Below, in pieces: positions 28,985-37,881 of a stretch of DNA of 64,000 bases. The position numbers and the translations under genes were made by a program. Where the stretch lies: positions 868,001 through 932,000 of the forward strand of contig NZ_PDJL01000004.1 of assembly GCF_002563795.1 (NCBI RefSeq), written 5' to 3'. The stretch comes from Vibrio sp. ES.051. Its GTDB lineage: Bacteria; Pseudomonadota; Gammaproteobacteria; Enterobacterales; Vibrionaceae. The notes below the pieces were generated by a model. The model was not told where the DNA came from. It saw nothing but the letters and a program-made list of their open reading frames with translations, and made no database searches. Position 1 is the stretch's first letter. Each line of letters opens with the position of its first letter.

Positions 28985-29994
28985 TTAAAAAACTGTTGGT
29001 TTTTGTTGTGCTGATGGCAATGATCGGTGCAGCAGCTGTTTTTTACGTTGTTTCACAGGCGAAACAATACGTTGAAAAGCCAGTTCTATTAGAGCAACCT
29101 CAGCTATTTACAATAGAGAATGGCACAAGTTTTCACCACGTCATACGTGATTTAGTGGAAAATAAAGTAATAGAAGCGTCTGAATATACACGCTTAATAC
29201 CTCATCTTTATTCAGAACTTTTACAAGTTCGATCGGGTACCTACTTACTCGATCCCAAAATGTCGTTGTACCAAGTATTAGAGCATCTTAATACCGGAAA
29301 GGAGCATCAATTTGCGATTACTTTTGTTGAAGGAAGTCGTTTTTCCGAGTGGATTGAACAGCTCAAAACTGCGCCTCATATAGACCACGACTTAACGGGT
29401 CTATCTGAAAAAGAGATGGCATTTAAGCTAGGAATTGAACGTGATAAGTTGGAAGGATTATTCTTAGCTGAAACCTATCATTACACCGCTGGTGCCAGCG
29501 AAAGTGAGTTATTAAAACGGGCACATCGTAAGCTAAATAAAATTTTAGATATGAACTGGGAGACGCGCCAAGAAGATCTCCCGCTTCAAGATAAATATGA
29601 AGCCTTGACTCTGGCGTCTATTATCGAAAAAGAAACGGCGATTGATACTGAACGTGAGCGCGTCGCTTCTGTGTTTGTGAATCGCTTGAATAAAGGTATG
29701 CGACTCCAAACGGATCCAACGGTGATTTACGGAATGGGTGACGAATACGACGGTAACATTCGAAAGAAAGATTTGCGCACAGCCACACCTTACAATACTT
29801 ACGTGATTAACGGCCTGCCACCTACACCGATTGCCATGGCTGGGGAAGCGTCGATTAAGGCGGCATTGAATCCAGAGAAAAGTAAATACCTTTATTTTGT
29901 CGCGAGCGGTAAGGGCGGACATGTCTTTTCCAAATCCCTTGCTGAGCACAATCGTGCCGTACGAGCCTATTTAAGAGAACTAAGAAAGAAATAA
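28981..29994 (+). CDS. mltG: Endolytic murein transglycosylase MltG
   Basis: A 337-residue inner-membrane protein (one N-terminal anchor, about residues 4-22) with a periplasmic YceG domain that cleaves nascent peptidoglycan and limits glycan length. The catalytic Glu lies in ASIIEKETA (about 213-221), and the C-terminal RTATPYNTYVINGLPPTPI is a YceG hallmark. It starts with GTG overlapping the pabC stop by four bases, and its stop is followed directly by tmk. Confidence 0.95.
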   Translation: MIKKLLVFVVLMAMIGAAAVFYVVSQAKQYVEKPVLLEQPQLFTIENGTSFHHVIRDLVENKVIEASEYTRLIPHLYSELLQVRSGTYLLDPKMSLYQVLEHLNTGKEHQFAITFVEGSRFSEWIEQLKTAPHIDHDLTGLSEKEMAFKLGIERDKLEGLFLAETYHYTAGASESELLKRAHRKLNKILDMNWETRQEDLPLQDKYEALTLASIIEKETAIDTERERVASVFVNRLNKGMRLQTDPTVIYGMGDEYDGNIRKKDLRTATPYNTYVINGLPPTPIAMAGEASIKAALNPEKSKYLYFVASGKGGHVFSKSLAEHNRAVRAYLRELRKK

Positions 29995-30627
29995 ATGATG
30001 CAAGCAAATTTTATTGTCGTTGAGGGCCTAGAAGGCGCGGGGAAGAGCACTGCGATTAAAACGGTATTGGACACGTTAAATCAAGCGGGGATTGATAATA
30101 TCATTAATACCCGTGAGCCAGGCGGAACCCCTCTGGCTGAAAAAATGCGTGCTCTGGTCAAGGAAGAGCATGAAGGTGAAGAGCTACAAGACATGACGGA
30201 GCTACTGCTACTTTACGCCGCACGTGTTCAGTTGGTTGAAAATGTGATCAAGCCAGCCTTGGCTAACGGTCAGTGGGTGGTGGGGGATCGCCATGACATG
30301 TCTTCTCAAGCGTATCAGGGGGGCGGTCGCCAAATTGATGCGGCTTTGATGAAAAGTTTGCGTGATACAACACTCGGTGAGTTTAAACCCGCTTTCACAC
30401 TTTATATGGATATCGATCCTCGAGTAGGACTTGAGCGTGCACGTGGAAGAGGTGAGCTTGATCGTATCGAGAAAATGGATATCGGCTTCTTTGAACGTAC
30501 ACGTGAACGTTATTTAGAAATAGCGCATAACGATCCTTCAATTGTTGTTATCGATGCAGAGCAAAGTATTGAAGAAGTCTCTCGCAATATTAAAGGTGCT
30601 TTAAATGAATGGCTGTCTTGTCAATAA
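29995..30627 (+). CDS. tmk: Thymidylate kinase
   Basis: A 210-residue kinase converting dTMP to dTDP. P-loop [11 protein letters not shown] (about 8-18), DR(H) motif in [18 protein letters not shown], and the lid region [12 protein letters not shown]. It begins with ATGATG immediately after the mltG stop, so either ATG may serve. Coupled with mltG and followed 25 bp later by holB. Confidence 0.96.
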   Translation: MMQANFIVVEGLEGAGKSTAIKTVLDTLNQAGIDNIINTREPGGTPLAEKMRALVKEEHEGEELQDMTELLLLYAARVQLVENVIKPALANGQWVVGDRHDMSSQAYQGGGRQIDAALMKSLRDTTLGEFKPAFTLYMDIDPRVGLERARGRGELDRIEKMDIGFFERTRERYLEIAHNDPSIVVIDAEQSIEEVSRNIKGALNEWLSCQ

Positions 30628-30652
30628 GTGAAATGTGGATTTTAGGTGACTC

Positions 30653-31615
30653 ATGTTAAATGATTACCCATGGCTGAAGCCTGTTTGGGATAACCTCAAA
30701 GTAGGGTTGGGTTCGGACAAAATACCGGGAGCCCTTTTACTGCAGAGTGATCCGGGCTTGGCCGTAGAAAAGCTAGTTGAGCTTTTTAGTCAGGTACTTT
30801 TTTGTCAAAATTACAGCGATGAAGCATGTGGTTTTTGCCATAGCTGCCAATTAAATCATTCCCAAAGTCACCCTGACTTGCACTGGATTAAGCCAGAGAA
30901 AGAAGGCAAGGCGATAACGGTTGAGCAAATTCGTACTTGCAACCGTCTCGCTCAAGAGTCGTCTCAGCTCAATGGTTATCGTTTATTCGTGATCGAACCG
31001 GCTGACGCAATGAACGAGTCGGCATCGAATGCATTGTTAAAAACGCTAGAAGAGCCTGGGGCAAAGTGCTTGTTTTTGCTCGTTACCCACAATCAGAATC
31101 GTCTGCTTCCAACGATTCGTAGCCGTTGCCAACACTGGGTTGTTGCGCCGCCGTCAACGGAACAAGCGATGCAATGGATGCTCGAAAAAGGGGCACAGCA
31201 AGTTCCTGCTTATGCCTTAAAACTGAATATGGGCTCTCCGATAAAAACATTGGATGCGTTAAATAATGGCGATCTCGATGCCTATTTGGCTTTTGAGCGT
31301 AGCCTTATTAAGGCGATGTCTTCTCCTGTCTCAGATATTTCTGAGTGTGTTTCTTTAATGGTTAAACACTCGGAGAAATCACTAGACTGGGCATGGTATT
31401 TACTGACAGACGCTCAGAAAGCGTTGTTTGGTGTATCAGAAGCACAAATGCTTCCTGGCGCTATAAAGTTTCAACCGAACAACTATAACGGTTTGTATTC
31501 ATCAGCGAAGGCGCTGATGGACCTCAAAGCTCAGGTACAAGCCTTTCCAGGTCTAAACCTTGAGCTACTATCAATGAACTGGTTAATTGAATCACGAGAG
31601 GCATTATGTTCGTAG
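30653..31615 (+). CDS. holB: DNA polymerase III subunit delta'
   Basis: A 320-residue clamp-loader subunit. It has an AAA+-like fold without a working Walker A, as expected for delta'. Zinc cysteines lie in CQNYSDEACGFCHSC, and the SRC motif in TIRSRCQHWV (about 157-166) acts as the arginine finger. EPADAMNESASNALLKTLEEP is the conserved clamp-loader helix. TAGGTGACTC precedes the ATG. It overlaps tatD by 10 bp. Confidence 0.95.
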   Translation: MLNDYPWLKPVWDNLKVGLGSDKIPGALLLQSDPGLAVEKLVELFSQVLFCQNYSDEACGFCHSCQLNHSQSHPDLHWIKPEKEGKAITVEQIRTCNRLAQESSQLNGYRLFVIEPADAMNESASNALLKTLEEPGAKCLFLLVTHNQNRLLPTIRSRCQHWVVAPPSTEQAMQWMLEKGAQQVPAYALKLNMGSPIKTLDALNNGDLDAYLAFERSLIKAMSSPVSDISECVSLMVKHSEKSLDWAWYLLTDAQKALFGVSEAQMLPGAIKFQPNNYNGLYSSAKALMDLKAQVQAFPGLNLELLSMNWLIESREALCS

Positions 31616-32373
31616 ATTCGCATTGTCATTTAGACAAATTGAATTACGACGATCTTCACATCAATGTTGAAGACGTTATTAACAAAGCTAAACAAGCAAA
31701 GGTAACTGAGCTACTTTCTGTGGGAGTAACACTGGATTCTTTCCCGAAAATGATGGAAATGATCGAGCCTTATGAGAATGTTTACGCTTCGTGCGGTGTA
31801 CACCCACTTGATGTTGAAAGTGACTTTTCGATGGACATGTTACGTCACCATGCTTCGAATGAAAAAGTCGTCGCCATAGGTGAGACTGGCTTAGATTACC
31901 ATTACAAGCCAGAGATCGCCGCGTTACAAAAAGAGCGCTTTGAGCAACACGTTGATCTTGCGGTGGAGCTTAACAAACCATTAATTATCCATACCAGAAA
32001 CGCTCGTGCGGATACCTTAGAAATTTTACGTAACGGTGGGGCAGAAAAGTGTGGTGGCGTAATCCATTGTTTTACCGAAGACCTACCATTTGCACAAGCT
32101 GCTCTGGATTTAGGTTTCTATATCTCAATCTCTGGCATTGTGACTTTTCGGCAGGCTACTGAACTAAAAGAAGTGGTCAAGGCTTTGCCTTTGGACAAAC
32201 TGCTTATTGAGACAGATTCACCTTATTTGGCACCTGTTCCTCATCGCGGGAAAGAGAACCAACCCGCTTATGTTGTTGAGGTTGCCTCTTATATTGCACA
32301 GTTAAAATCGTGTTCTCTTTCGGAAGTTGCACAAAAAACCACCGAAAACTTCCGAGATCTTTTTTTGCGATGA
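31606..32373 (+). CDS. ycfH: TatD-family metal-dependent hydrolase (YcfH)
   Basis: A 255-residue TIM-barrel metallohydrolase. DSHCHLD (residues 4-10), GETGLDYHY with the metal Glu (about 92), and ETDSPYLAP with the metal Asp (about 204) are all intact. YcfH-type proteins are 3'-5' nucleases or deoxy-hydrolases of repair, and the exact substrate is not clear. It is last of the tmk-holB-ycfH run and precedes ptsG, as in E. coli. Confidence 0.93.
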   Translation: MFVDSHCHLDKLNYDDLHINVEDVINKAKQAKVTELLSVGVTLDSFPKMMEMIEPYENVYASCGVHPLDVESDFSMDMLRHHASNEKVVAIGETGLDYHYKPEIAALQKERFEQHVDLAVELNKPLIIHTRNARADTLEILRNGGAEKCGGVIHCFTEDLPFAQAALDLGFYISISGIVTFRQATELKEVVKALPLDKLLIETDSPYLAPVPHRGKENQPAYVVEVASYIAQLKSCSLSEVAQKTTENFRDLFLR

Positions 32374-32390
32374 AAAACGGATGAAAGCAT

Positions 32391-32420
32391 AAAAAAGGAA
32401 CGAAAGTTCCTTTTTTGTTT
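32391..32420 (+). terminator. Terminator of the fab-tatD block
   Basis: AAAAAAGGAAC, loop GAAA, GTTCCTTTTTT. A classic intrinsic terminator with a stable GAAA tetraloop. Confidence 0.93.
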
Positions 32421-32816
32421 GTAAATCCATCAAAGAGTCCCTTTGGTTTAATGTTTACTAAAAATGTTGATTTAATAGTATTCAAAAGTCACAAATGTAG
32501 TTTTGTTACTAAAAATAACATTGACATGTATTTTATTTACGCCTTAAAATTAATCATATAAATAAAAAAAGTCTTTTAAAACAATGCTTAATATGGATGC
32601 AAACCTTTTCATTGGCTATTTTGGGGTGTGATCTAAGACTTGTTTTGAAACTAAATTTCGTAGCTGTATAGAAAGTTTGAGGGTCATCAATATATATTTA
32701 GAGCCGGAAAATATAATGCAGTTGTGGTTACATTTTCATAGGGTGCTAACCTTTAGGCTACGGGGGTGTGCCGTTAGTGCCCAAATAATACTTATAAATT
32801 TATCAGGAGCATAAAC
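32421..32816 (+). promoter_or_regulatory. ptsG regulatory region and structured leader
   Basis: 396 bp without a gene. Promoter 1: TTGACA (32521-32526), 18 bp, TAAAAT (32545-32550), giving a leader of about 260 nt. An Mlc/NagC-like palindrome (TTATTT at 32533-32538 and AAATTAA at 32547-32553, eight bases apart) overlaps its -10. A second -10, TATAAT, is at 32712-32717 without a good -35. Close to the ATG a hairpin pairs 32741-32750 with 32773-32782 (ten pairs, two of them G-U). The ribosome site CAGGAGC follows. Confidence 0.65.
32521..32550 (+). promoter_or_regulatory. Strong ptsG promoter
   Basis: Perfect -35 TTGACA and near-perfect -10 TAAAAT, spacer 18 bp. It is overlapped by an A/T-rich palindrome of the kind bound by ROK repressors such as Mlc, whose gene is 8 kb downstream. 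Confidence 0.65.
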
Positions 32817-34247
32817 ATGTTTAAGAACCTTTTTGCGAACCTGCAAAAAGTTGGTAAGTCGCTGATGCTTCCAGTATCAGTTTTACCAGTTGCAGGTATT
32901 TTACTAGGTGTCGGTGCTGCCCATCTAAGCTTTATTCCAGAGATTGTTTCTGATCTAATGGAACAAGCTGGTGGTTCAGTATTCGGCCAAATGGCACTTC
33001 TATTCGCCGTAGGCGTGGCACTAGGTTTCACTAATAACGACGGTGTGGCAGGTCTAGCTGCAATCGTTGGTTACGGTATCATGACCGCGACGCTAAGCGT
33101 TATGGCTGGCGTTATGGGTGTTGAAAAAATCCAAACTGGTGTACTAGGCGGTATACTCGTCGGTGGTATTTCTGCTTGGGCATTCAACCGTTTTTTCAAA
33201 ATCCAGCTTCCAGAGTATCTTGGCTTCTTTGCTGGTAAGCGTGCTGTGCCAATTATCACTGGTTTCGCAGCGATTTTTCTTGGTGTAATCCTTTCTGTCA
33301 TTTGGCCACCAATCGGCGGTGCAATCTCTGCATTCTCTGACTGGGCTGCGCACCAAAATCCACAACTAGCATTCGGTATCTATGGGGTGGTTGAGCGTTC
33401 TCTAATTCCATTCGGTCTTCACCACGTATGGAATGTACCGTTCTTCTTCGAAGCGGGTACTTGTGTTAACGCTGCAGGTGAAACTCAAAACGGCGTTCTG
33501 ACTTGTTACCTAGTTGCCGACGAAGCATCTCGTGCTGCTGGTAATGGCTTCGGTCAGCTAGCCGGTGGTTACATGTTTAAGATGTTTGGTCTACCAGCGG
33601 CAGCAATTGCGATTGCTCACTGTGCTAAACCAGAAAACCGCGCGAAAGTAATGGGTATCATGGCGTCAGCAGCTCTGACTTCATTCCTAACTGGTATCAC
33701 TGAGCCTATCGAATTCTCATTCCTGTTCGTTGCTCCACTACTATACGGTATCCACGCTCTACTAGCGGGTTCTGCCTACATTGTTTCGAACACTCTAGGC
33801 TTTGTACACGGTACATCTTTCTCTCATGGTCTGATCGATTTCCTAGTGCTATCTGGTAACGCTCAGAAGATGGTTCTAATGGTTGGTGTTGGTCTCGTTT
33901 ACGCTGCAATTTACTACGTAGTGTTCCGCGGAGTTATCACTTCGCTGGATCTAAAAACGCCTGGCCGTGAAGATGAGTCTGAAAGTGCAGTCGCAACTTC
34001 AGATTCTGATATGGGAGGCGAACTGGTTGCAGCATTCGGTGGTAAAGCAAACATTACTGGCCTAGATGCATGTATCACTCGTCTACGTGTCGCAGTTGCG
34101 GATACCGCGGCGGTAGACCAAGACAAATTAAAACAACTTGGCGCTGCTGGTGTTGTTATTGTTGCTGGTGGTGTTCAGGCTATCTTTGGTACTAAGTCTG
34201 ACAATCTGAAAACAGAAATGGATGAGTGGATTCGTAACCACGGATAA
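32817..34247 (+). CDS. ptsG: PTS glucose-specific transporter subunit IICB
   Basis: A 476-residue inner-membrane permease that imports and phosphorylates glucose. The IIC domain (about 1-375) has some ten membrane segments, the opening [20 protein letters not shown], and [15 protein letters not shown] as sugar-binding signature. A short linker leads to the IIB domain (about 395-476), with the phosphorylated cysteine in [13 protein letters not shown] (near residue 419). IIA is not fused, so it must come from Crr elsewhere. The single transcription unit is closed by a strong terminator. Confidence 0.96.
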   Translation: MFKNLFANLQKVGKSLMLPVSVLPVAGILLGVGAAHLSFIPEIVSDLMEQAGGSVFGQMALLFAVGVALGFTNNDGVAGLAAIVGYGIMTATLSVMAGVMGVEKIQTGVLGGILVGGISAWAFNRFFKIQLPEYLGFFAGKRAVPIITGFAAIFLGVILSVIWPPIGGAISAFSDWAAHQNPQLAFGIYGVVERSLIPFGLHHVWNVPFFFEAGTCVNAAGETQNGVLTCYLVADEASRAAGNGFGQLAGGYMFKMFGLPAAAIAIAHCAKPENRAKVMGIMASAALTSFLTGITEPIEFSFLFVAPLLYGIHALLAGSAYIVSNTLGFVHGTSFSHGLIDFLVLSGNAQKMVLMVGVGLVYAAIYYVVFRGVITSLDLKTPGREDESESAVATSDSDMGGELVAAFGGKANITGLDACITRLRVAVADTAAVDQDKLKQLGAAGVVIVAGGVQAIFGTKSDNLKTEMDEWIRNHG

Positions 34248-34268
34248 TTACAACCATTCATAATTATC

Positions 34269-34294
34269 AAAAGGAGGCTAAGGCCTCCTTTTTT
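34269..34294 (+). terminator. ptsG terminator
   Basis: AAGGAGGC (34271-34278), loop TAAG, GCCTCCTT (34283-34290) with flanking A and T runs. Confidence 0.92.
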
Positions 34295-34390
34295 AGTTTC
34301 GAGGTAGGTGCTTATAAGCTTGATCACGAATGTGATCTTAAACTCATCTTCACTTTTGTCTGTCTTTTTATACGCTGAGCTTACTCATCG

Positions 34391-34415
34391 TTGACATAAT
34401 GAAAACTCATTATGT
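34391..34415 (+). promoter_or_regulatory. Operator-like palindrome with TTGACA
   Basis: A perfect 9-bp inverted repeat (ACATAATGA, loop AAAC, TCATTATGT; 34394-34415) overlaps a perfect -35 hexamer TTGACA (34391-34396), about 50 bp before the next gene. No clear -10 is seen at the right spacing, so the promoter assignment is tentative; a bound regulator is plausible. Confidence 0.5.
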
Positions 34416-34443
34416 TTGAATAGTGCATGGTGTTTTTAAATAA

Positions 34444-34857
34444 GTGATGACATGTATGAAGAACAAACTAATTCTTGTCGCAGGATTCATTTCTGGAAGT
34501 ACAATGGCGGCAAATGAACCGACTAATTTGTCGGTTGGTATGGCTGTTGATCAACAGTTAAGTGTTGTAGTGGAACTGGACAATAAATACCGTGGCATTA
34601 TCGGTAACGACGGTATGGCGTTTGACTATATTGCTAAGCGTGGAAGATTTGAGCAAAACGTACCTGTGACGTGGTATGTTGGCGTCGGTGGCTGGTATGA
34701 ATGGGATGATGAATTTGGTGTGCGAGTGCCACTTGGTGTGAACTGGGATCTATCGAATGGCTGGGATGTTTATGGGCAAATACACCCAGAACTCGATCTT
34801 TATAAAGGCGCTGACTTACAGCTTGGTGGTGCCGTTGGTATCAAATACCGTTTCTAA
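34444..34857 (+). CDS. Small secreted beta-barrel-like protein, unknown
   Basis: A 137-residue protein (133 from the ATG at 34456). The Sec signal peptide is clear: KNKLILVAGFISGSTMA, with cleavage likely after TMA. The mature part of about 110 residues alternates polar and aromatic residues and ends in a terminal Phe (GIKYRF), the mark of an outer-membrane barrel strand. It is too short for an 8-strand porin of normal size. Start choice is uncertain: GTG 34444, ATG 34447 or ATG 34456, none with a strong ribosome site. Not in an operon with ptsG (a terminator lies between). Confidence 0.65.
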   Translation: MMTCMKNKLILVAGFISGSTMAANEPTNLSVGMAVDQQLSVVVELDNKYRGIIGNDGMAFDYIAKRGRFEQNVPVTWYVGVGGWYEWDDEFGVRVPLGVNWDLSNGWDVYGQIHPELDLYKGADLQLGGAVGIKYRF

Positions 34858-34874
34858 ATGTAATTGGATATACA

Positions 34875-35023
34875 GTAAATCACTGGTCATCTTAGCTTAT
34901 TAAACGACTCGATAACGGTGTTAACTTTTTTATGAATGGCATTGCTCGTAACGTCACCGCTTTGTTGAACAATATGCCTTGTTCTCGAGTGCTTTCCTGC
35001 ACCATTCATGACCACTGATTTAC
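34875..35023. repeat. Long-range imperfect foldback
   Basis: GTAAATCACTGGTCAT (34875-34890) pairs with 35008-35023 (15 of 16 positions complementary). Inside, ATGAATGG (34932-34939) is complementary to CCATTCAT (35002-35009), and GGCAT/ATGCC (34938-34942 / 34974-34978) can also pair. The element lies in the 3' region of the small barrel gene, before a terminator. It may be a structured 3' UTR or a small RNA; no coding frame is apparent. Confidence 0.5.
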
Positions 35024-35035
35024 GATGGTTAATAT

Positions 35036-35064
35036 AAAAAACGTCGGCTGCTTGCCGACGTTTT
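35036..35064. terminator. Bidirectional terminator
   Basis: ACGTCGGC (35041-35048), 5-base loop, GCCGACGT (35054-35061), with A5 before and T after. It can end both the barrel-gene transcript (+) and the NSS transporter operon (-). Confidence 0.9.
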
Positions 35065-35074
35065 ACCTATTAAA

Positions 35075-35170
35075 TTATTGCTTATCCATGGCTCGCTTGA
35101 TACAAAAGGCCGCGCCGCCCCAAGTCATTCCCAAACCAATTACCATCATAATAATTGCACTGATTGTCAT
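35075..35170 (-). CDS. MetS-type small subunit of an NSS transporter, 31 aa
   Basis: A 31-residue single-pass membrane peptide beginning MTISAIIMMVIGLGMTWGG and ending AMDKQ. Its ATG overlaps the stop of the NSS transporter (ATGA), and CAAGGAGACAG gives a good ribosome site inside the upstream gene. Such peptides (MetS family) accompany NSS transporters for methionine/alanine-type substrates and are needed for transport in the Corynebacterium MetPS system. Easily missed because of its length. Confidence 0.8.
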   Translation of the reverse strand: MTISAIIMMVIGLGMTWGGAAFCIKRAMDKQ

Positions 35171-36633
35171 TTTTCTGTCTCCTTGCGGTTTACTGCATTG
35201 ATCACTAGGCCAAAGGTGAAGAGTGCTGCAATCAGCGCCCAGCCCAATGTTAGATCATAGCCACCGTAGCCTTCGGTAAATAGCGCATAAAGCTTCGTTG
35301 CTAAGATGGTAGCGAGCATGATAGGTGTCACGAAGCGTAAGCAGATCTCGAACCATTGACCAACAGAAAAGTCAGAGCGTTGATTCACGTAATCACGAAC
35401 TTCCGGTACACGCTTCAATAGCCATGCCATCAGTACGATTTCAATTAAGGCACCAACCATGATGCCAACGTTGTTTGCAAAATGGTCAACAAGGTCGAGC
35501 AGCAGCAGGCCACCATTGGTAGCAAACGCCATAGAAACAACAAAACCTGTTCCAATCACTACGTTTGCCGCTTTCTTACGGCTCCATTTAAGCTTATCGA
35601 TAATCGCTGATGTAACGGCCTCCATAATGGATATGTGTGAACTTAGGCCCGCAACAACCAATGCGAAGAAGAACAGAGGACCAAGAATATATGGCGCAGG
35701 TAACAGGTTAATTGCGGCAGGTAATGTAACAAAAGCAAGGCCAACACCAGCAGAAACGACTTCGGTTAGCGGTTTACCTTGTTCTTGAGCCATATAACCC
35801 AAGACAGAGAAGATCATGATACCGGCGAGAATGGAGAAACCACAATTAATCAACACCGTCATAAAGGCGTTATTCGTGATGTCTGATTTCTCAGGTAAGT
35901 AGCTTGAATATGCCAACATAATGGCGAAACCAATACTTAGGGTAAAGAAAATCTGGCCATATGCGGCTGCCCATACTTTTACGTCCCAGATTTTGCTGAA
36001 GTCAGGCTCGAACATGTAGTTCACACCATCCAATGCTCCTGGTAGCAGCACCATGCGTCCGATTAAGAAAATCACCATCAAGAATAAGACTGGCATCATG
36101 ACTTTTGATGCACGCTCAATTCCGGATTTTACACCCTTGGCAATGGCGGTGTAAGTGATAGCCCAAGCAATCATTATCGACAACGCAATCTTCCATTGAA
36201 TGCTACCCAGCTCTGTAGGTGAATTGTCACCTAACTTTAGGTATTCACTGAAGAAAAACGCATTGGTATCAGTTCCCCAGCCTTGGGTAAATGACAACCC
36301 AAAGTAAGAAATTGACCAGCCGATAACGGCCACATAGTAAACGCCGATGACTGCGGCAACACCCACTTGAAACCAACCAAGCCACTCAAATTTGGAGTGG
36401 ATCTTTGCTAACGTTTTTGGTGCCGAACCACGATATTTTTGTCCCATACTGAATTCGAGGATCATGAATGGAATACCGGCAGTGATCATGGCAAAAAGGT
36501 AAGGAATAAAAAATGCGCCACCACCGTTCTCATACGCCATATATGGGAAACGCCAGATGTTTCCCAACCCGATAGCAGACCCGACTGCTGCTAAAATGAA
36601 TCCCGCTCGGGATCCCCATTGTTCTCGCTTCAT
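35167..36633 (-). CDS. Sodium-dependent NSS-family amino acid transporter
   Basis: A 488-residue neurotransmitter:sodium symporter homologue (LeuT fold) with about 12 membrane segments. The N-terminal signature VGSAIGLGNIWRFPYMAYENGGGAFFIPY (around residues 17-45) contains the unwound helix-1 sodium/substrate region. Substrate is probably a hydrophobic or small amino acid, because a MetS-like small subunit is translationally coupled downstream. TAGGAGT precedes the ATG by 5-6 bases. Confidence 0.92.
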   Translation of the reverse strand: MKREQWGSRAGFILAAVGSAIGLGNIWRFPYMAYENGGGAFFIPYLFAMITAGIPFMILEFSMGQKYRGSAPKTLAKIHSKFEWLGWFQVGVAAVIGVYYVAVIGWSISYFGLSFTQGWGTDTNAFFFSEYLKLGDNSPTELGSIQWKIALSIMIAWAITYTAIAKGVKSGIERASKVMMPVLFLMVIFLIGRMVLLPGALDGVNYMFEPDFSKIWDVKVWAAAYGQIFFTLSIGFAIMLAYSSYLPEKSDITNNAFMTVLINCGFSILAGIMIFSVLGYMAQEQGKPLTEVVSAGVGLAFVTLPAAINLLPAPYILGPLFFFALVVAGLSSHISIMEAVTSAIIDKLKWSRKKAANVVIGTGFVVSMAFATNGGLLLLDLVDHFANNVGIMVGALIEIVLMAWLLKRVPEVRDYVNQRSDFSVGQWFEICLRFVTPIMLATILATKLYALFTEGYGGYDLTLGWALIAALFTFGLVINAVNRKETEK

Positions 36634-37163
36634 ATTTGACTCCTATACTACTCCCTAAGGAATGAAGCTCCCTCTGTGACACAGTAATACTGAGCAAATT
36701 GTTAAAAGAAAGGACAACTGTTATCCATCAGATTGTCTGCCCTTAATTCTATATTATTATCCATTTGCAGAGTTATATTCTGTTAATCTGTAAGGGAATT
36801 AGATGTTTAATCTTAATAGTTTGATGTGTGTTTGATAAAACTGAAATATTTATCTGTTTCGTTAAGTAGACTAACTTCGAATAATAGTGAGCGCAATAGA
36901 ATATAAATGTTAATAGTGCTGTGTTGTGTGGTTTTAATCTTGTTAAATTACAGCTTGCTGGTTGATTTGTGCTGGGTTTTTGAGGGTTAATAGGGATAAA
37001 CGACTGAGTATTTATTGTTTCTCTAGTTTTATAGACTATTTTTTGAATTTAGGGTGTACGTCTATATTTTGTACACCCACTAGATAATACTTTGTATCAA
37101 GTGATCCCAAAATGCTGGTTTTAGTGAGTTACCTTTGGAAGCGAGCAGCGAAATAATGGTCAC
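36634..37163. other. AT-rich gene-free region
   Basis: 530 bp with no credible coding frame on either strand. It must contain the NSS promoter (minus). Two structures stand out: a near-perfect palindrome GGACAAC-T-GTTATCC at 36712-36726, about 80 bp before the NSS start and a possible operator, and an 8-bp inverted repeat GGGTGTAC / GTACACCC at 37052-37078 past the barrel gene. The remainder is long A/T-rich stretches. Confidence 0.5.
37052..37078 (-). terminator. Hairpin downstream of the barrel gene
   Basis: GGGTGTAC, 11-base loop, GTACACCC. It lies 86 bp past the stop of the 37.2-37.8 kb gene on the minus strand. No T run follows, so it is at most a weak terminator or an RNA-stabilising hairpin. 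Confidence 0.35.
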
Positions 37164-37754
37164 TCAGAAGCGAAAACTAAAGCCAATGTTAGATTGAAAT
37201 TGATTCATCCAATCGGTATCAAACTTAATGATGCAACTTGAACCATCGCTAGGTAATGTACAGGCTCCAGAGGTATCGTTATCCACCACGGTGCCAAGCC
37301 ACCTTAATTGAGCGGTGAGTGCGACATTTTTTGAAAACTCATATTCGAGGCCCGTAAAAGCGCTAGCAGAGAAGCCATATTTGTTATCCACCCAATTAAC
37401 ATCGGTATAAGACCCACCAACCCCAACCCCAATATAGGCTTGCCAACCTTGTTGAATAGGGTAATAAATACTGCTTTGAAATTGTAGATAATGAATATTG
37501 GCGGAATTTGATAGTTGCTCAAGACCTGTGGATTGGTTTGAGTAAAACACCCCAATCTTACCTATTTCAAATGGAGCTTCAATTGACAAGGCGTAGTTTA
37601 TCGCTGGGTCAAAATCATAGGCATTTCCGTTTTCATCTTCTACTTGACCGCCACCCGCATAGCCGACAAAGGGAGTAATTGCAATGTTGGCGTGAGCGTT
37701 TGCCGCCAAACTGACTAACAGGCTTCCAACAAGCCAACGGAATTTATTGTCCAT
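37164..37754 (-). CDS. Outer-membrane beta-barrel protein, unknown
   Basis: A 196-residue protein. Signal peptide residues 1-22 (RWLVGSLLVSLAANAHA, cleavage after AHA). The mature part of about 174 residues has the alternating pattern of an 8-strand barrel (for example ITPFVGYAGGGQVED, then YIGVGVGGSYTD) and ends in GFSFRF with terminal Phe. The architecture resembles OmpA/OmpW-like small porins, but I do not recognise a specific family. Two cysteines near residues 161 and 169 (ACTLPSDGSSCI) could form a loop disulfide. GATAAGGAGATA gives a strong ribosome site. Confidence 0.7.
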   Translation of the reverse strand: MDNKFRWLVGSLLVSLAANAHANIAITPFVGYAGGGQVEDENGNAYDFDPAINYALSIEAPFEIGKIGVFYSNQSTGLEQLSNSANIHYLQFQSSIYYPIQQGWQAYIGVGVGGSYTDVNWVDNKYGFSASAFTGLEYEFSKNVALTAQLRWLGTVVDNDTSGACTLPSDGSSCIIKFDTDWMNQFQSNIGFSFRF

Positions 37755-37881
37755 GTCTTATCTCCTTATCATGACTAAACTAATTGTGATGGCTTAGTCA
37801 AATTGGTGCGACTAAATCAAGCAGATCTTGAACATGTTTCACACTGGTGTTATTTTTTTGTTAAAGTTCAGGGAGGTGTAT

